Positions 25,129 to 33,359 of a DNA stretch of 64,000 bases are shown one piece after another. Location: assembly GCF_900156685.1 (NCBI RefSeq), contig NZ_FTOJ01000010.1, positions 46,893 through 110,892 on the forward strand, written 5' to 3'. Each line of letters starts with the position of its first letter. Within the stretch, counting starts at the first letter, position 1. A program made the position numbers and the translations under genes. Under the pieces are notes generated by a model that had not been told where the DNA came from, searched no databases, and saw only the letters and a list, made by a program, of their open reading frames with translations. The DNA is from Chryseobacterium piscicola. GTDB lineage: Bacteria > Bacteroidota > Bacteroidia > Flavobacteriales > Weeksellaceae.

Positions 25129-25142
25129 TTGATTGAAATCAA
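25129..25142. promoter_or_regulatory. FNR-type box 1
   Basis: TTGATTGAAATCAA fits TTGAT-N4-ATCAA exactly. It is the inverse of box 2, 41 bp away, and sits at the class II position of the leftward MBL promoter. Confidence 0.75.
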
Positions 25143-25169
25143 GAAATTAAAATATTGAAGGGTACGAAA

Positions 25170-25183
25170 TTGATTTCAATCAA
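25170..25183. promoter_or_regulatory. FNR-type box 2
   Basis: TTGATTTCAATCAA fits TTGAT-N4-ATCAA exactly. Its centre is about 42-43 bp before the predicted start of the rightward MBL transcript, typical for activation by a Crp/Fnr protein. Confidence 0.75.
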
Positions 25184-25205
25184 TGCAAACACCTTTGTTC
25201 AATAC

Positions 25206-25213
25206 TACTTTTG
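25206..25213 (+). promoter_or_regulatory. -7 element of the rightward MBL promoter
   Basis: TACTTTTG matches TAnnTTTG, 21 bp before the ATG at 25235. No good -33 TTTG is present at the usual distance, in line with an activator-dependent promoter. Confidence 0.6.
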
Positions 25214-25234
25214 CAACACTAAAAATCAGAAAAA

Positions 25235-25900
25235 ATGAATTATAAAGTTGAAGTACTATCGAATACTATTTTTGCAACAAATTCTTACATAATAATTGAT
25301 AATCATAACAATGCATTAATTGTTGACCCCAGTTTTGATCCTCAAGCAATCGAACAAAAAATTGATTTTTTAGGTTTGAAAATCGTCGGTATATTGATCA
25401 CCCATTCGCATCAGGATCATATTTTTAGTGTACAATATTTTATGGATTTATACAGAGTCGATGTTTGGGCTTCTGAAAAATCAAAAGAATTGTTGAGTGA
25501 TCGAATCCGAAATCTTAGTTTTATAGGTTCCGAACATTTTGGACTCGAGGAAACGATATTGGATATTCCTGTAAAAATTTTAGAAGATGAAACCACCTAT
25601 CAAATAGAAAACTTTATTTTCAAAGCAGGTATTTATCCGGGACACAGCATTGGTTGCACCATTTTTGATTTTGGAGAATTGATGTTGACAGGTGATTTTA
25701 TTTTCAGAGGAACGATCGGAAGAATAGATTGGCCTGGTTCTAATCCTGAAGACATGAAGAACAGTTTATTGTTATTTAAAGAGCGCTACAAAGAAATCGA
25801 TATGCCCATTTTTGCCGGTCATAATGACGCTACAACCATTCAAAAAGAACTGAAGACGAACATTTTTTTATTGGATCCAAAAAATGTAAAATTATTGTAG
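25235..25900 (+). CDS. MBL-fold hydrolase, glyoxalase II-like
   Basis: 221 residues. The zinc-binding motif THSHQDHIFS is near residue 58, with further ligands GHSIGCTIF near 138, LTGDFIFRGTIGR near 157 and AGHND near 199. This is the pattern of YcbL/GloB-type glyoxalase II-like hydrolases (thioester or related substrates); the substrate is unknown. It is divergent from the UlaG-like gene and ends 1 bp before the stop codon of the convergent Crp/Fnr gene. Confidence 0.88.
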   Translation: MNYKVEVLSNTIFATNSYIIIDNHNNALIVDPSFDPQAIEQKIDFLGLKIVGILITHSHQDHIFSVQYFMDLYRVDVWASEKSKELLSDRIRNLSFIGSEHFGLEETILDIPVKILEDETTYQIENFIFKAGIYPGHSIGCTIFDFGELMLTGDFIFRGTIGRIDWPGSNPEDMKNSLLLFKERYKEIDMPIFAGHNDATTIQKELKTNIFLLDPKNVKLL

Positions 25901-25901
25901 G

Positions 25902-26474
25902 CTATATTCTTTTTCTAATTCTGCTCAATGTTTCGGGCGTAATTCCCAAATAAGATGCAATATGATATTGCGGAATTTGCAATAACCAATCAGGTTTATT
26001 TTTCATAATATCGAGATACAATTCTTCTGCAGTATTTACAAAATGGTTGAATTCTTCGGTTTCTTTATTGACCACAATTCGTTGGAAAATGGTTTCAATA
26101 AACAATTTGCCACAATTGTATTGGTTGGTAAAAGTCACGAATTTTTCTTTGGATAAAACCCTCAAATGCACATCAGTCAAACATTCTTGATGTTTTTTTG
26201 AAGGTGTAGCATGAGTAAACGACGAAAAATCGGTGATAAAACTTGCATTGGTGTAAAAATTAATATTTTTTTCTCTGCCGTTGGTTGCATAAAATTCCCG
26301 AATAATCCCGTGATCTAAAAATCGAAGTTCGTTTTCTGTGTTACCATTTTCTAAAATGATTTCTCCTTTTTTGTAGGATTTGATGACAAATGTATGGACA
26401 AATTCTTCTAAACCCTCTTTATTAAAAGGAAATTCATTGCTAAAAAACAGAGATAATCTGTCTGTTTCTGTCAT
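25902..26474 (-). CDS. Crp/Fnr-family transcriptional regulator
   Basis: 190 residues. The cyclic-nucleotide-binding-type beta roll spans about residues 25-115 (IKSYKKGEIILENGNTENEL, NGREKNINFYTNASFITDFS). The C-terminal HTH is IPQYHIASYLGITPETLSRI. In the recognition helix, E181, S184 and R185 match FNR E209, S212 and R213, the residues that read TTGAT half-sites. Only two cysteines are present, so no FNR iron-sulfur cluster is expected. Two perfect TTGAT-N4-ATCAA boxes lie between the two neighbouring MBL genes and are the likely target. Confidence 0.88.
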   Translation of the reverse strand: MTETDRLSLFFSNEFPFNKEGLEEFVHTFVIKSYKKGEIILENGNTENELRFLDHGIIREFYATNGREKNINFYTNASFITDFSSFTHATPSKKHQECLTDVHLRVLSKEKFVTFTNQYNCGKLFIETIFQRIVVNKETEEFNHFVNTAEELYLDIMKNKPDWLLQIPQYHIASYLGITPETLSRIRKRI

Positions 26475-26516
26475 ATTTACTATTTCTTTTAGGGTTCGTT
26501 TTAAAAAGTTGCAGTT

Positions 26517-26915
26517 AGCGCATGTCTGTGAAAAAACCTCCGTTTATTATAATCAAAAATAGGTAAAAAATTTCAATAATTTGGGAAGGAATTCGTGTGT
26601 TTAATGATGTTACATATCACTGGAATTGCCCGCAATCAAATGGTTTTTAGGAGTTTGGAAGATTCGTTTTTTGAAGATAATCCGGTTCGCTTTCTTGATG
26701 CTTTTGTGGAAAATGATCATTGAAACTACAAAAATGCAAGAGATGCTACCAACCGCCACCAAAAAAAGCAGTCCTTCTAAAAAACTACTTTTATAAATCT
26801 GAATTCTAAAAACGACAACTCCATAAGATTACCCAATGGGGAGAAAAAGCCACCGAAGGTTCCGTGCAACGGACTTTCATTATTGGCTTTGCAAGCCCAA
26901 CGAAAGCTTAGTTAT
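26517..26915 (+). repeat. Decayed IS1182-like repeat copy 2
   Basis: Begins with TGTCTGTGAAAAAACCTCCG and contains a transposase N-terminal relic. Translated from about 26612, it reads HITGIARNQMVFRSLEDSFF then EDNPVRFLDAFVENDH and a stop. NARDATN and a Lys/Ser-rich run follow in the same style as copies 3 and 4. The right edge is a CAACGAAAGCTTAG block, directly before the lipoprotein stop codon. The IS1182 family is inferred from the G..RNQM.F.SLED....DN.VRF.DAFVE motif. Confidence 0.75.
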
Positions 26916-26926
26916 TAGCTACGGTA

Positions 26927-27760
26927 CTAATTGCATTTGAATGCAGCTATTATAGGATAATTATTTTCATTATAATTATAAGTAAATGATTTTGTTTCTT
27001 GTGATTGAAGTATATCATTTACATAATATTTTTTACTATACTTCGTATAATTATTTTTAGAAAATCTTATGAATATATAATCTTCAAATGGAACTTGAAT
27101 ATCTTTAAAAGGATTTTTAAATGTATCATAATTTGAATATTCTAAAATTGTTTTGGTTGTATAATTATTACCATTTATTGTGGATTTTGTAACAGATGAA
27201 AGATTACCATTTAAATCATAAATTATAATTTGATTTTCAGTCAAATCTAAGGTATCAAAAGCATCGTAATGTTTTCCAGTCACAGAAGTTATTTTATTAT
27301 TAGAATCATAACTGTAGTCATATTTCATTTTAGAGCTAAGATTATAATTTAGATTTGTTGTAATAATTTCTTTTGAATTCAATCTTCCATTAATGTATGA
27401 CAAGTTTTCAGTTATTTGCTCATTGTATAAATCAGGTTCCTGAATAATTTGAAAGGGCAAATTATTAGAATTAAAAATTATGGTAGTTGTAGTTTTTAGT
27501 TCTGTTGTGTATATGGGAATAGGCAATGGATTTCCTGGGCTAGACCCAGATTCAACAATTGAAAAATCTAGTTTTTTTATGATATTATTATTTGAATCAT
27601 AAATATATTCAGAAGTAAACAATTCTTGACCAGTTACTTTAATGATAACGGGATTGAATTTTGTTATATAACATTTTTTTTCATTTTGAAGTATTTCGTC
27701 AGTTGAAGTATTACACGAAAAAAGGAAAAAAAGTAATAATAAATAGGTTGTTATTTTCAT
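26927..27760 (-). CDS. Lipoprotein with YD-type repeats
   Basis: 277 residues. Signal peptide and lipobox: MKITTYLLLLFFLFSCNTST, lipidated Cys at 16. The mature part has several YD-like repeats (YIYDSNNNIIKK, YSYDSNNKITS, IIYDLNGNLSSV), a pattern found in surface lipoproteins of Bacteroidota related to Rhs-type beta repeats. Function unknown. It is bracketed by two repeat copies, like a cassette. Confidence 0.8.
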   Translation of the reverse strand: MKITTYLLLLFFLFSCNTSTDEILQNEKKCYITKFNPVIIKVTGQELFTSEYIYDSNNNIIKKLDFSIVESGSSPGNPLPIPIYTTELKTTTTIIFNSNNLPFQIIQEPDLYNEQITENLSYINGRLNSKEIITTNLNYNLSSKMKYDYSYDSNNKITSVTGKHYDAFDTLDLTENQIIIYDLNGNLSSVTKSTINGNNYTTKTILEYSNYDTFKNPFKDIQVPFEDYIFIRFSKNNYTKYSKKYYVNDILQSQETKSFTYNYNENNYPIIAAFKCN

Positions 27761-27785
27761 TTTTTATAAATATTGTAGCTAACGT

Positions 27786-28212
27786 CAGTCTGTAAAAAAA
27801 CCTCCGTTTAATTAAATCAAAAATAGGTAAAAAATTTCAATAGTACATTGAGTGAATTTGTGTATTTATTGATGCAACACCTCACTTGGATTACCTGCAA
27901 TGAAATGATTTTCAAAGTTTTGAAAGAGTCGATTTCTGAAGATCATCTACTTCGATTTATCGATACTTTCGTGGAAAATAGTAAGGTGTTTTCGGGGAAA
28001 TGTGCAATGAAACGAAAAAATGCGACCAAACTCCACAAAAAAGCAGTTCTTCTAAAACTGCTTTGTATATCTACATTCTAAAAACGATTACCGTCATTGG
28101 GAGCAACGGAGCTATTTCTTTCATAAAAGCTACCAAAACTAATCTTATGAATAGCAAATTAGAAAGGTTTAATAAATTTTTATTTCTTGTTTTTCAGCGA
28201 AAAAGAAAGTTT
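27786..28212 (+). repeat. Decayed IS1182-like repeat copy 3
   Basis: The longest readable relic: an open frame of 77 codons at 27848-28081 with TWITCNEMIFKVLKESISED, HLLRFIDTFVENSKVF and a Lys-rich end. It corresponds to the N-terminal domain of IS1182-type transposases with drift at the key positions. The left edge GTCTGTAAAAAAACCTCCGT and the right edge GAAAGTTTTAGTTATTAG match the other copies. The short frame is considered debris and not a gene. Confidence 0.75.
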
Positions 28213-28230
28213 TAGTTATTAGTGGCAGTT

Positions 28231-28578
28231 TTATTTTTCAAATATAGTTTTTCCGTCTTTTTTCAACACTACGTTTTCGCCTTTTCCTGTTAATTCATAA
28301 TGGTCATTTTTGTACCAAATTCCTGAAGCAGGTTTTTGTCCTACTAATTCCATTGTTTCTCCATTAAAATTTATAATTACAAGGTCTTTAGTGTTGTTAA
28401 AAGTCATTTCTAATTTTTTCCCATCTTTGTCAGTCGACGAACTTTTTACAATTTCATCAACAGTTTTTTCAACTGTTTCAGTTTTTGAAGTTTCTTTATT
28501 TTCTTTTTTTGGTGATTCTTTACAAGAATTTAAAAATAATGCTGTTAGCATTGCGAATGTTAAAATTTTTTTTGTCAT
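28231..28578 (-). CDS. MliC-like lipoprotein (putative lysozyme inhibitor)
   Basis: 115 residues. Lipobox LFLNSC gives a lipidated Cys at 19, followed by a Lys/Glu-rich linker (KESPKKENKETSKTETVEKT). The C-terminal domain (KKLEMTFNNTKDLVIINFNG, METLVGQ-like run, PASGIWYKNDHYELTGKGEN, VVLKKDGKTIFEK) follows the MliC fold pattern: F......V.V.F.G....L....ASG..Y......L..KG....L. The family inhibits C-type lysozymes. The Cys pair of classical MliC is missing, so the assignment is moderate. It is bracketed by repeats. Confidence 0.6.
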   Translation of the reverse strand: MTKKILTFAMLTALFLNSCKESPKKENKETSKTETVEKTVDEIVKSSSTDKDGKKLEMTFNNTKDLVIINFNGETMELVGQKPASGIWYKNDHYELTGKGENVVLKKDGKTIFEK

Positions 28579-28639
28579 TTTTTCTTTGTTTTTTTGTTTA
28601 TTTTTTTCAGTTTTACTTTTTAGCTCGAAAATATTGCCT

Positions 28640-29104
28640 CCACAGTCACTGAAAAATTTCCATTTAGGATAATCAAATATAAATAAAGAATTTTAATAAT
28701 ACGAAAAAAAATCTTGTTTTTAATAATGCAACACATCACTGGAATTGCCCGGAATCAAATGGTTTTTAAGAGTTTAGAAGATTCTATTTCTGGAGATAAT
28801 CCAGGTTGGCTTTATTAGTGCTTTTGTGGAAAATGATCATTGAAACTACAGAATGCAAGTATTGCTACCAAACGCCACAAAAAAAGCAGTCCTTCTAAAA
28901 AGCTGCTTTGTAAATCTACATTTTGAAAACGACAACTCCATAAGATTACCAAGTGCGGAGGAAAAGCCACCGAAGGTGAGCCTGTTCAGAGTGAAGTGAA
29001 AGGATTCAATAGGCTTTACCTCAAAGTTTTTGTTTTTTTTGGTTTCGGTGATTGTTAACTCATTTCTTGTCTTTCAGACAAAACGAAAGCTTGGATATTA
29101 GCAG
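28640..29104 (+). repeat. Decayed IS1182-like repeat copy 4
   Basis: The transposase relic starting near 28731 reads HITGIARNQMVFKSLEDSIS then GDNPGW and breaks. It is followed by a segment with the same NA..ATKRHKKS reading as copy 2. A middle section (about 28920-29000) is shared with copy 2, containing CGACAACTCCATAAGATTAC and AAAGCCACCGAAGGT. The right edge CAGACAAAACGAAAGCTTGG is identical to that of copy 1. Confidence 0.75.
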
Positions 29105-29109
29105 ACATT

Positions 29110-29643
29110 CTATTTTTCAATTATTATTTTTATTCCAGGAATATATTTAGAGCAATCGTATTTTTTAGGAACATAAATTAATAAATCATTTTTAACTAAA
29201 AATTTTTCGTCAGTAAATTTAGAATAATAAACTTTTCTGCTTTTCGGCAAACAATTTTTAATAGTTGTTGGCTCTACAAAGTGCTGTTTTACGACAATTC
29301 CATTTTCAGTTTTTGAATTATCAAAATTCTCGCACTGCGTAGAAATTCCATTCCACAAATAGTAACATTTGTTAATATTTTCAGTTTTAAGATATAATGT
29401 ATCTGAAACAATTTTCCATTTTCCCAGCGAAAATAAAGAAATTTTTGATTGATACTTTCCAGAATATTTAAAGGTGTTATTTTCAAGTAAATTTAGTTTT
29501 GCGGTTATAAAACTTAAAGAATCATTTTTCAAATCAAGTTTCCAAATTCCAACAACTTTATTAGAATTTACTTCTATTATTTTACTTTGTTTATTACAAC
29601 TCGAAAGTATTAAAAATGTTAAAATTGATATTGTTATACGCAT
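29110..29643 (-). CDS. Lipoprotein, lipocalin-like
   Basis: The start is set at the ATG at 29641-29643 (MRITISILTFLILSSCNKQS, 177 residues, Cys at 16). A longer frame would read into the repeat copy. The mature protein has VVGIWKLDLKNDSLSFITAK and LNLLENNTFKYSGKYQSKIS, the G.W.L......... pattern of lipocalin-like DUF4488/DUF5004-style lipoproteins, and four later Cys. Function unknown. The next repeat starts 12 bp upstream of the ATG. Confidence 0.7.
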   Translation of the reverse strand: MRITISILTFLILSSCNKQSKIIEVNSNKVVGIWKLDLKNDSLSFITAKLNLLENNTFKYSGKYQSKISLFSLGKWKIVSDTLYLKTENINKCYYLWNGISTQCENFDNSKTENGIVVKQHFVEPTTIKNCLPKSRKVYYSKFTDEKFLVKNDLLIYVPKKYDCSKYIPGIKIIIEK

Positions 29644-29654
29644 TTTTTGAAGTG

Positions 29655-29775
29655 TGTCTGTGAAAAAACCTCCGTTTATTTTAATCAAAAATAGGTAAAA
29701 GATTTCAATACTAAGGGAAGGAATTCTTATTTTTGATGATATAATACCACATTGGGATTGACTGCAATAAAATAT
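29655..29775 (+). repeat. Truncated repeat copy 5
   Basis: It contains the left block (TGTCTGTGAAAAAACCTCCG, AATCAAAAATAGGTAAAAG, GGGAAGGAATTC) and the first codons of the transposase relic (near 29745: CACATTGGGATTGACTGCAA). It then loses similarity. The right half is absent. Confidence 0.7.
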
Positions 29776-30320
29776 TTTTTTATAATTTACCCCACTTTTT
29801 TTTCATTGTCTAAGTATATTTAAGTAATAAAAGAGCTGAGTTTACTCTTTAAAATTCTAAATAGGATAAACCAAAATTCTTATTACAATTTTCTTGCAGT
29901 TTTTGTTTTCTTGAAATAGGTCAATGGTATGTTGTTTTATAAAGTAGTTATTGATAATTGTATCAAAACTTTATACTTTGCATTAATTGAAAACTATTTT
30001 TTTTATTTGTCAATACATTTTCAATTATAAAGCGATTTATTTTTAAATTTATTCATTTTGTTGTATAGCAAGCTTAAGCTGAGTTTTTGCTTTTGTTTCA
30101 TTATTAAGAGTTAATGAGGAAGATAGCTGCATAATTTTTATAAAAAGCCCCGAAAATCTGTTCCTATTGGGGGAATTGTATATATCTGTTAATATGTGCT
30201 AAAAGTTGATATATAATTTTTATTTTAAGACAGCGCATCCGTCAATTTAATTAGGTAAATATTCAATGGGAAAAATATAAAATCGGAGAAAATTATCAAC
30301 TTAATAAATATGGAGATATT
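29776..30320. other. Gene-free right border of the accessory island
   Basis: About 545 bp of AT-rich sequence without a supported gene, RNA or clear repeat. Core genes resume with the ffh terminator. Confidence 0.4.
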
Positions 30321-30330
30321 TTCATAAAAA

Positions 30331-30353
30331 AACTCTCAGACAATGCTGAGAGT
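30331..30353 (-). terminator. Terminator of ffh
   Basis: AACTCTCAG and CTGAGAGTT form a perfect stem with an ACAATG loop, followed on the minus strand by seven T. It lies 25 bp past the ffh stop codon. Confidence 0.9.
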
Positions 30354-30377
30354 TTGTATTTATACTATTGATGTCTT

Positions 30378-31739
30378 TTATTTTCCAAACATTCCGCCCA
30401 TTCCAGGCATATTTGGCATTTTGCTCATCATTTGCATCATTTGTTTTCCTTGTGGTCCTTGCATCATTTTCATCATTTTTCCCATTTGGTCAAACTGTTT
30501 CATCAAAGCATTGACGTCTTCAATTTTTCTTCCGGCACCTTTAGCAATTCTGTTTTTTCTCTGTGTGTTGATAATAGAAGGCCTTCTTCTTTCGTCAGGA
30601 GTCATAGAGTAGATGATAGCTTCAATATGTTTAAATGCATCATCACTTATTTCAACGTCTTTAATGGCTTTTCCAACTCCAGGGATCATTCCCATCAAGT
30701 CTTTCATGTTACCCATTTTTTTGATTTGATTGATTTGCTTTAAGAAATCATCAAAACCAAATTCGTTTTTAGCAATTTTCTTGTGAAGTTTTTTTGCTTC
30801 TTCTTCGTCAAATTGCTCCTGAGCTCTTTCTACCAAAGAAACAACATCTCCCATTCCTAAGATTCTGTCTGCCATTCTTTCTGGGTAGAAAAGATCTAAA
30901 GCTTCCATTTTTTCTCCAGTTGAGATAAATTTGATTGGTTTTTCAACAACAGAACGAATCGTTAATGCAGCTCCACCACGAGTATCACCATCTAATTTTG
31001 TTAAAACAACACCGTCAAAATTTAAAGCATCATTAAACGCTTTTGCTGTATTCACAGCATCTTGACCCGTCATTGAATCAACTACGAATAGAGTTTCATT
31101 GGGTTTAATAGTAGCATGAACCGTTTTAATTTCGTTCATCATCTGCTCATCAACCGCTAGACGGCCTGCTGTATCTACAATGACTACATCGTGACCGTTT
31201 GATTTTGCAAAACTGATTGCTTTTTCGGCAATTGAAGCAGGATCAACGGAACCATCCTCTGTAAAAACAGGAACACCTATTTGCCCACCCAAAACTTTTA
31301 GCTGATCAATTGCAGCGGGACGATAAACGTCACAAGCTACCAATAATGGTTTTTTGTTTCTTTTGGTTTTTAAGTAACTGGCAAGTTTACCTGAAAAAGT
31401 GGTCTTACCCGAACCTTGAAGACCTGCAATTAATATTACAGAAGGTTTTCCTGAAAGATTGATGCCTTCCTGAGAACCTCCCATTAAAACAACCAACTCA
31501 TCATGAACGATTTTTGTCATCAGCTGTCCCGGAGTAAGCGATGTTAAAACATTTTCGCCCAAAGCTCTGTCCTGAACTCTTTTCGTAAGATCTTTGGCAA
31601 CTTTATAGTTAACATCGGCATCCACCAACGCTCTTCTGATTTCTTTTACGGTTTCTGCAACATTTATTTCAGTGATTTTTCCTCTTCCGGAAATGTTGTG
31701 CAGTGCCTTGTCTAATTTATCCTGTAAACTATTAAACAT
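30378..31739 (-). CDS. ffh: Signal recognition particle protein Ffh
   Basis: 453 residues from ATG 31737-31739 (MFNSLQDKLDKALHNISGRG). The N domain is followed by the GTPase G domain: GLQGSGKTTFSGKLA near residue 100, DTAGRLAVDEQMM near 180, TKLDGDTRGGAAL near 240. The Met-rich M domain that binds 4.5S RNA and signal peptides follows, ending in a long Met/Gly tail (MGKMMKMMQGPQGKQMMQMM). A -7 element lies 22 bp upstream. Full length and intact. Confidence 0.97.
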   Translation of the reverse strand: MFNSLQDKLDKALHNISGRGKITEINVAETVKEIRRALVDADVNYKVAKDLTKRVQDRALGENVLTSLTPGQLMTKIVHDELVVLMGGSQEGINLSGKPSVILIAGLQGSGKTTFSGKLASYLKTKRNKKPLLVACDVYRPAAIDQLKVLGGQIGVPVFTEDGSVDPASIAEKAISFAKSNGHDVVIVDTAGRLAVDEQMMNEIKTVHATIKPNETLFVVDSMTGQDAVNTAKAFNDALNFDGVVLTKLDGDTRGGAALTIRSVVEKPIKFISTGEKMEALDLFYPERMADRILGMGDVVSLVERAQEQFDEEEAKKLHKKIAKNEFGFDDFLKQINQIKKMGNMKDLMGMIPGVGKAIKDVEISDDAFKHIEAIIYSMTPDERRRPSIINTQRKNRIAKGAGRKIEDVNALMKQFDQMGKMMKMMQGPQGKQMMQMMSKMPNMPGMGGMFGK

Positions 31740-31760
31740 AAAAATAATATATAAGGTTTG

Positions 31761-31768
31761 CAAAAATA
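31761..31768 (-). promoter_or_regulatory. -7 promoter element of ffh
   Basis: TATTTTTG on the minus strand, 22 bp before the ffh start. Confidence 0.6.
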
Positions 31769-31824
31769 AGCTTTTTTTTAAGAATTTAAAACATCGTTAT
31801 GTCGCTGTTTTTCAATTATAATTT

Positions 31825-31832
31825 TATTTTTG
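31825..31832 (+). promoter_or_regulatory. -7 element directly before the small membrane gene
   Basis: TATTTTTG ends 4 bp before the ATG at 31837. The predicted transcript would start at or next to that ATG. Confidence 0.5.
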
Positions 31833-31836
31833 CAAA

Positions 31837-32106
31837 ATGTATTTTTTTGATTGTTTTATTGTTGTTCTTTTAATGCTGATTTTTAATTCTGCTACTTATA
31901 TTATATTTAAAAAATATTTGTACAGAAAAGACGATGCAGCAATGAAATTCTTGACACTTAATATCACCAAAGATTTAGTATGGCTTGTGATTTCTTTGTT
32001 GATAATCTCAAAAACAAAAGAAAATTTCTTATTACTTGTGGTATGTTTTATCATTTCATCTTTTATTATATATTTGAGTGTGATAAAACTCATTAACAAA
32101 TTGTGA
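31837..32106 (+). CDS. Small membrane protein upstream of the ATP synthase operon
   Basis: 89 residues with three predicted membrane segments (MYFFDCFIVVLLMLIFNSAT, LVWLVISLLIISK, NFLLLVVCFIISSFIIYLSV). Small membrane genes of the AtpI/AtpZ neighbourhood commonly precede atpB in Bacteroidota and aid F0 assembly or ion transport; that role is inferred from position. A second in-frame ATG at 31873 would remove the first segment's start. The gap to atpB holds the strong atp promoter, so it is probably transcribed separately. Confidence 0.6.
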   Translation: MYFFDCFIVVLLMLIFNSATYIIFKKYLYRKDDAAMKFLTLNITKDLVWLVISLLIISKTKENFLLLVVCFIISSFIIYLSVIKLINKL

Positions 32107-32137
32107 TTTTTTTGATGATAAAAATCAATTTTTAATA

Positions 32138-32168
32138 TTTGCAGACTCTAATAAATTCGATATATTTG
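32138..32168 (+). promoter_or_regulatory. Promoter of the atpBEFHAG operon
   Basis: TTTG at 32138-32141 and TATATTTG at 32161-32168 are 19 bp apart, a full match to the Bacteroidota housekeeping promoter (TTTG, about 19-21 bp, TAnnTTTG). The atpB ATG follows 20 bp later. Confidence 0.8.
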
Positions 32169-32188
32169 CACACGATTAAAAAAGAGAT

Positions 32189-33304
32189 ATGAACAGAAAG
32201 ATTTCTTCATTATTTTTCGCATTTTTATTTGTACTGATCGGTAGTTTTGCTTCTGCTCAGCACGAGAATGAAGGTGGAAAATCAGCTGAAAAAGTAGAGC
32301 ACAAAGAGGGCGAAAAAGGCTTCAATGCTACAGAAATGATCATGGAGCACATCGGTGACTCAAACGAATGGCATTTATGGACTACTAAAGATGATAACGG
32401 TGAAGAGCACCACGTATCTGTTCCTCTTCCTATTATTATTAAAGATAACGAAGGTTGGCATACGTTTCTTTCTAAAGATATAGCCCACGGTCAAGAGAAA
32501 GATGGTTATACAATGCACCACGGGAAGGTGACTTCTACAAAAGGGATTAAAGAAGCAAGACTTTTCGCTTTAATTTCCGGAAAGCAGTCTGCATCTGATT
32601 CTTATTTTGACCTATCAATTACAAAGAATACTGCTTCAATGCTTATCTCTGTGATTTTTATGGCGGTTATTTTCATCGGAATGGCTAGAAACTATAAAAA
32701 ATCTCAATTACCAAAAGGAGCAGGGAGGTTATTAGAACCTGTTATCGTTTTTATTAGAGACGAAGTGGCTATTCCAAACATCGGATCTGTAAAGTATAAA
32801 AGATATATGCCTTATTTATTGACTGCATTTTTCTTTATCTGGTTTAATAACCTTTTCGGATTGATTCCTTTCTTTCCATTCGGCGCAAACTTGACAGGAA
32901 ATATTGCAATTACATCAGTGTTGGCTGTTATTACTTTGTTAATTACATTATTCAGTGCTAATAAAGATTACTGGAAACACATCTTTATGCCACCAGTACC
33001 TTTATTATTATACCCGATTATGGTTCCTATTGAAATCATCGGGATTTTCACAAAGCCTTTTGCATTGATGATGCGACTTTTTGCCAACGTAACGGCAGGT
33101 CACATTATGATTTTGGCGATTATCTCTTTGATTTTCATCTTCAAATCTCCTTTATTAGGATTTGCATCTGTACCATTGGCTTTGTTTGTATCGGTACTTG
33201 AATTATTGGTAGCCGCTTTACAGGCGTATATCTTTACAGTATTATCCGCATTATTTATCGGTATTGCAGTGCAAGATCACCACCACGAAGAGCACGCACA
33301 CTAA
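32189..33304 (+). CDS. atpB: ATP synthase F0 subunit a
   Basis: 371 residues, longer than the 270 of E. coli. A signal-peptide-like start (MNRKISSLFFAFLFVLIGSF, ASAQ) is followed by a His-rich periplasmic extension of about 130 residues, then the a-subunit helices: PYLLTAFFFIWFNNLFGLIP, the key arginine in ALMMRLFANVTAGHIMI, and a final helix ending in VQDHHHEEHAH. Extended subunit a is usual in Bacteroidota. It forms the proton half-channels against the c ring. Confidence 0.95.
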   Translation: MNRKISSLFFAFLFVLIGSFASAQHENEGGKSAEKVEHKEGEKGFNATEMIMEHIGDSNEWHLWTTKDDNGEEHHVSVPLPIIIKDNEGWHTFLSKDIAHGQEKDGYTMHHGKVTSTKGIKEARLFALISGKQSASDSYFDLSITKNTASMLISVIFMAVIFIGMARNYKKSQLPKGAGRLLEPVIVFIRDEVAIPNIGSVKYKRYMPYLLTAFFFIWFNNLFGLIPFFPFGANLTGNIAITSVLAVITLLITLFSANKDYWKHIFMPPVPLLLYPIMVPIEIIGIFTKPFALMMRLFANVTAGHIMILAIISLIFIFKSPLLGFASVPLALFVSVLELLVAALQAYIFTVLSALFIGIAVQDHHHEEHAH

Positions 33305-33359
33305 TTTTTTTTTAAAAACAGAATTTAAAATATTTTTTAACTAATATAATTTATTTATT

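Noticed and set aside
24305..25129. Longer start of the UlaG-like MBL protein at 25129
   Set aside because: The predicted promoter and the FNR-type box place the transcription start near 25093, so the extra 19 residues would not be translated; MKIHH at 25072 fits the family start.
27848..28081. A 77-residue gene on the plus strand
   Set aside because: It is the N-terminal remnant of an IS1182-like transposase in repeat copy 3; the sister copies have stops and frameshifts at the same place.
22479..29775. Integron gene-cassette array, because TTAGC / GCTAAC motifs flank several genes
   Set aside because: No integrase gene is present, the motifs do not fit the full attC consensus, and the repeats contain a readable transposase relic instead.
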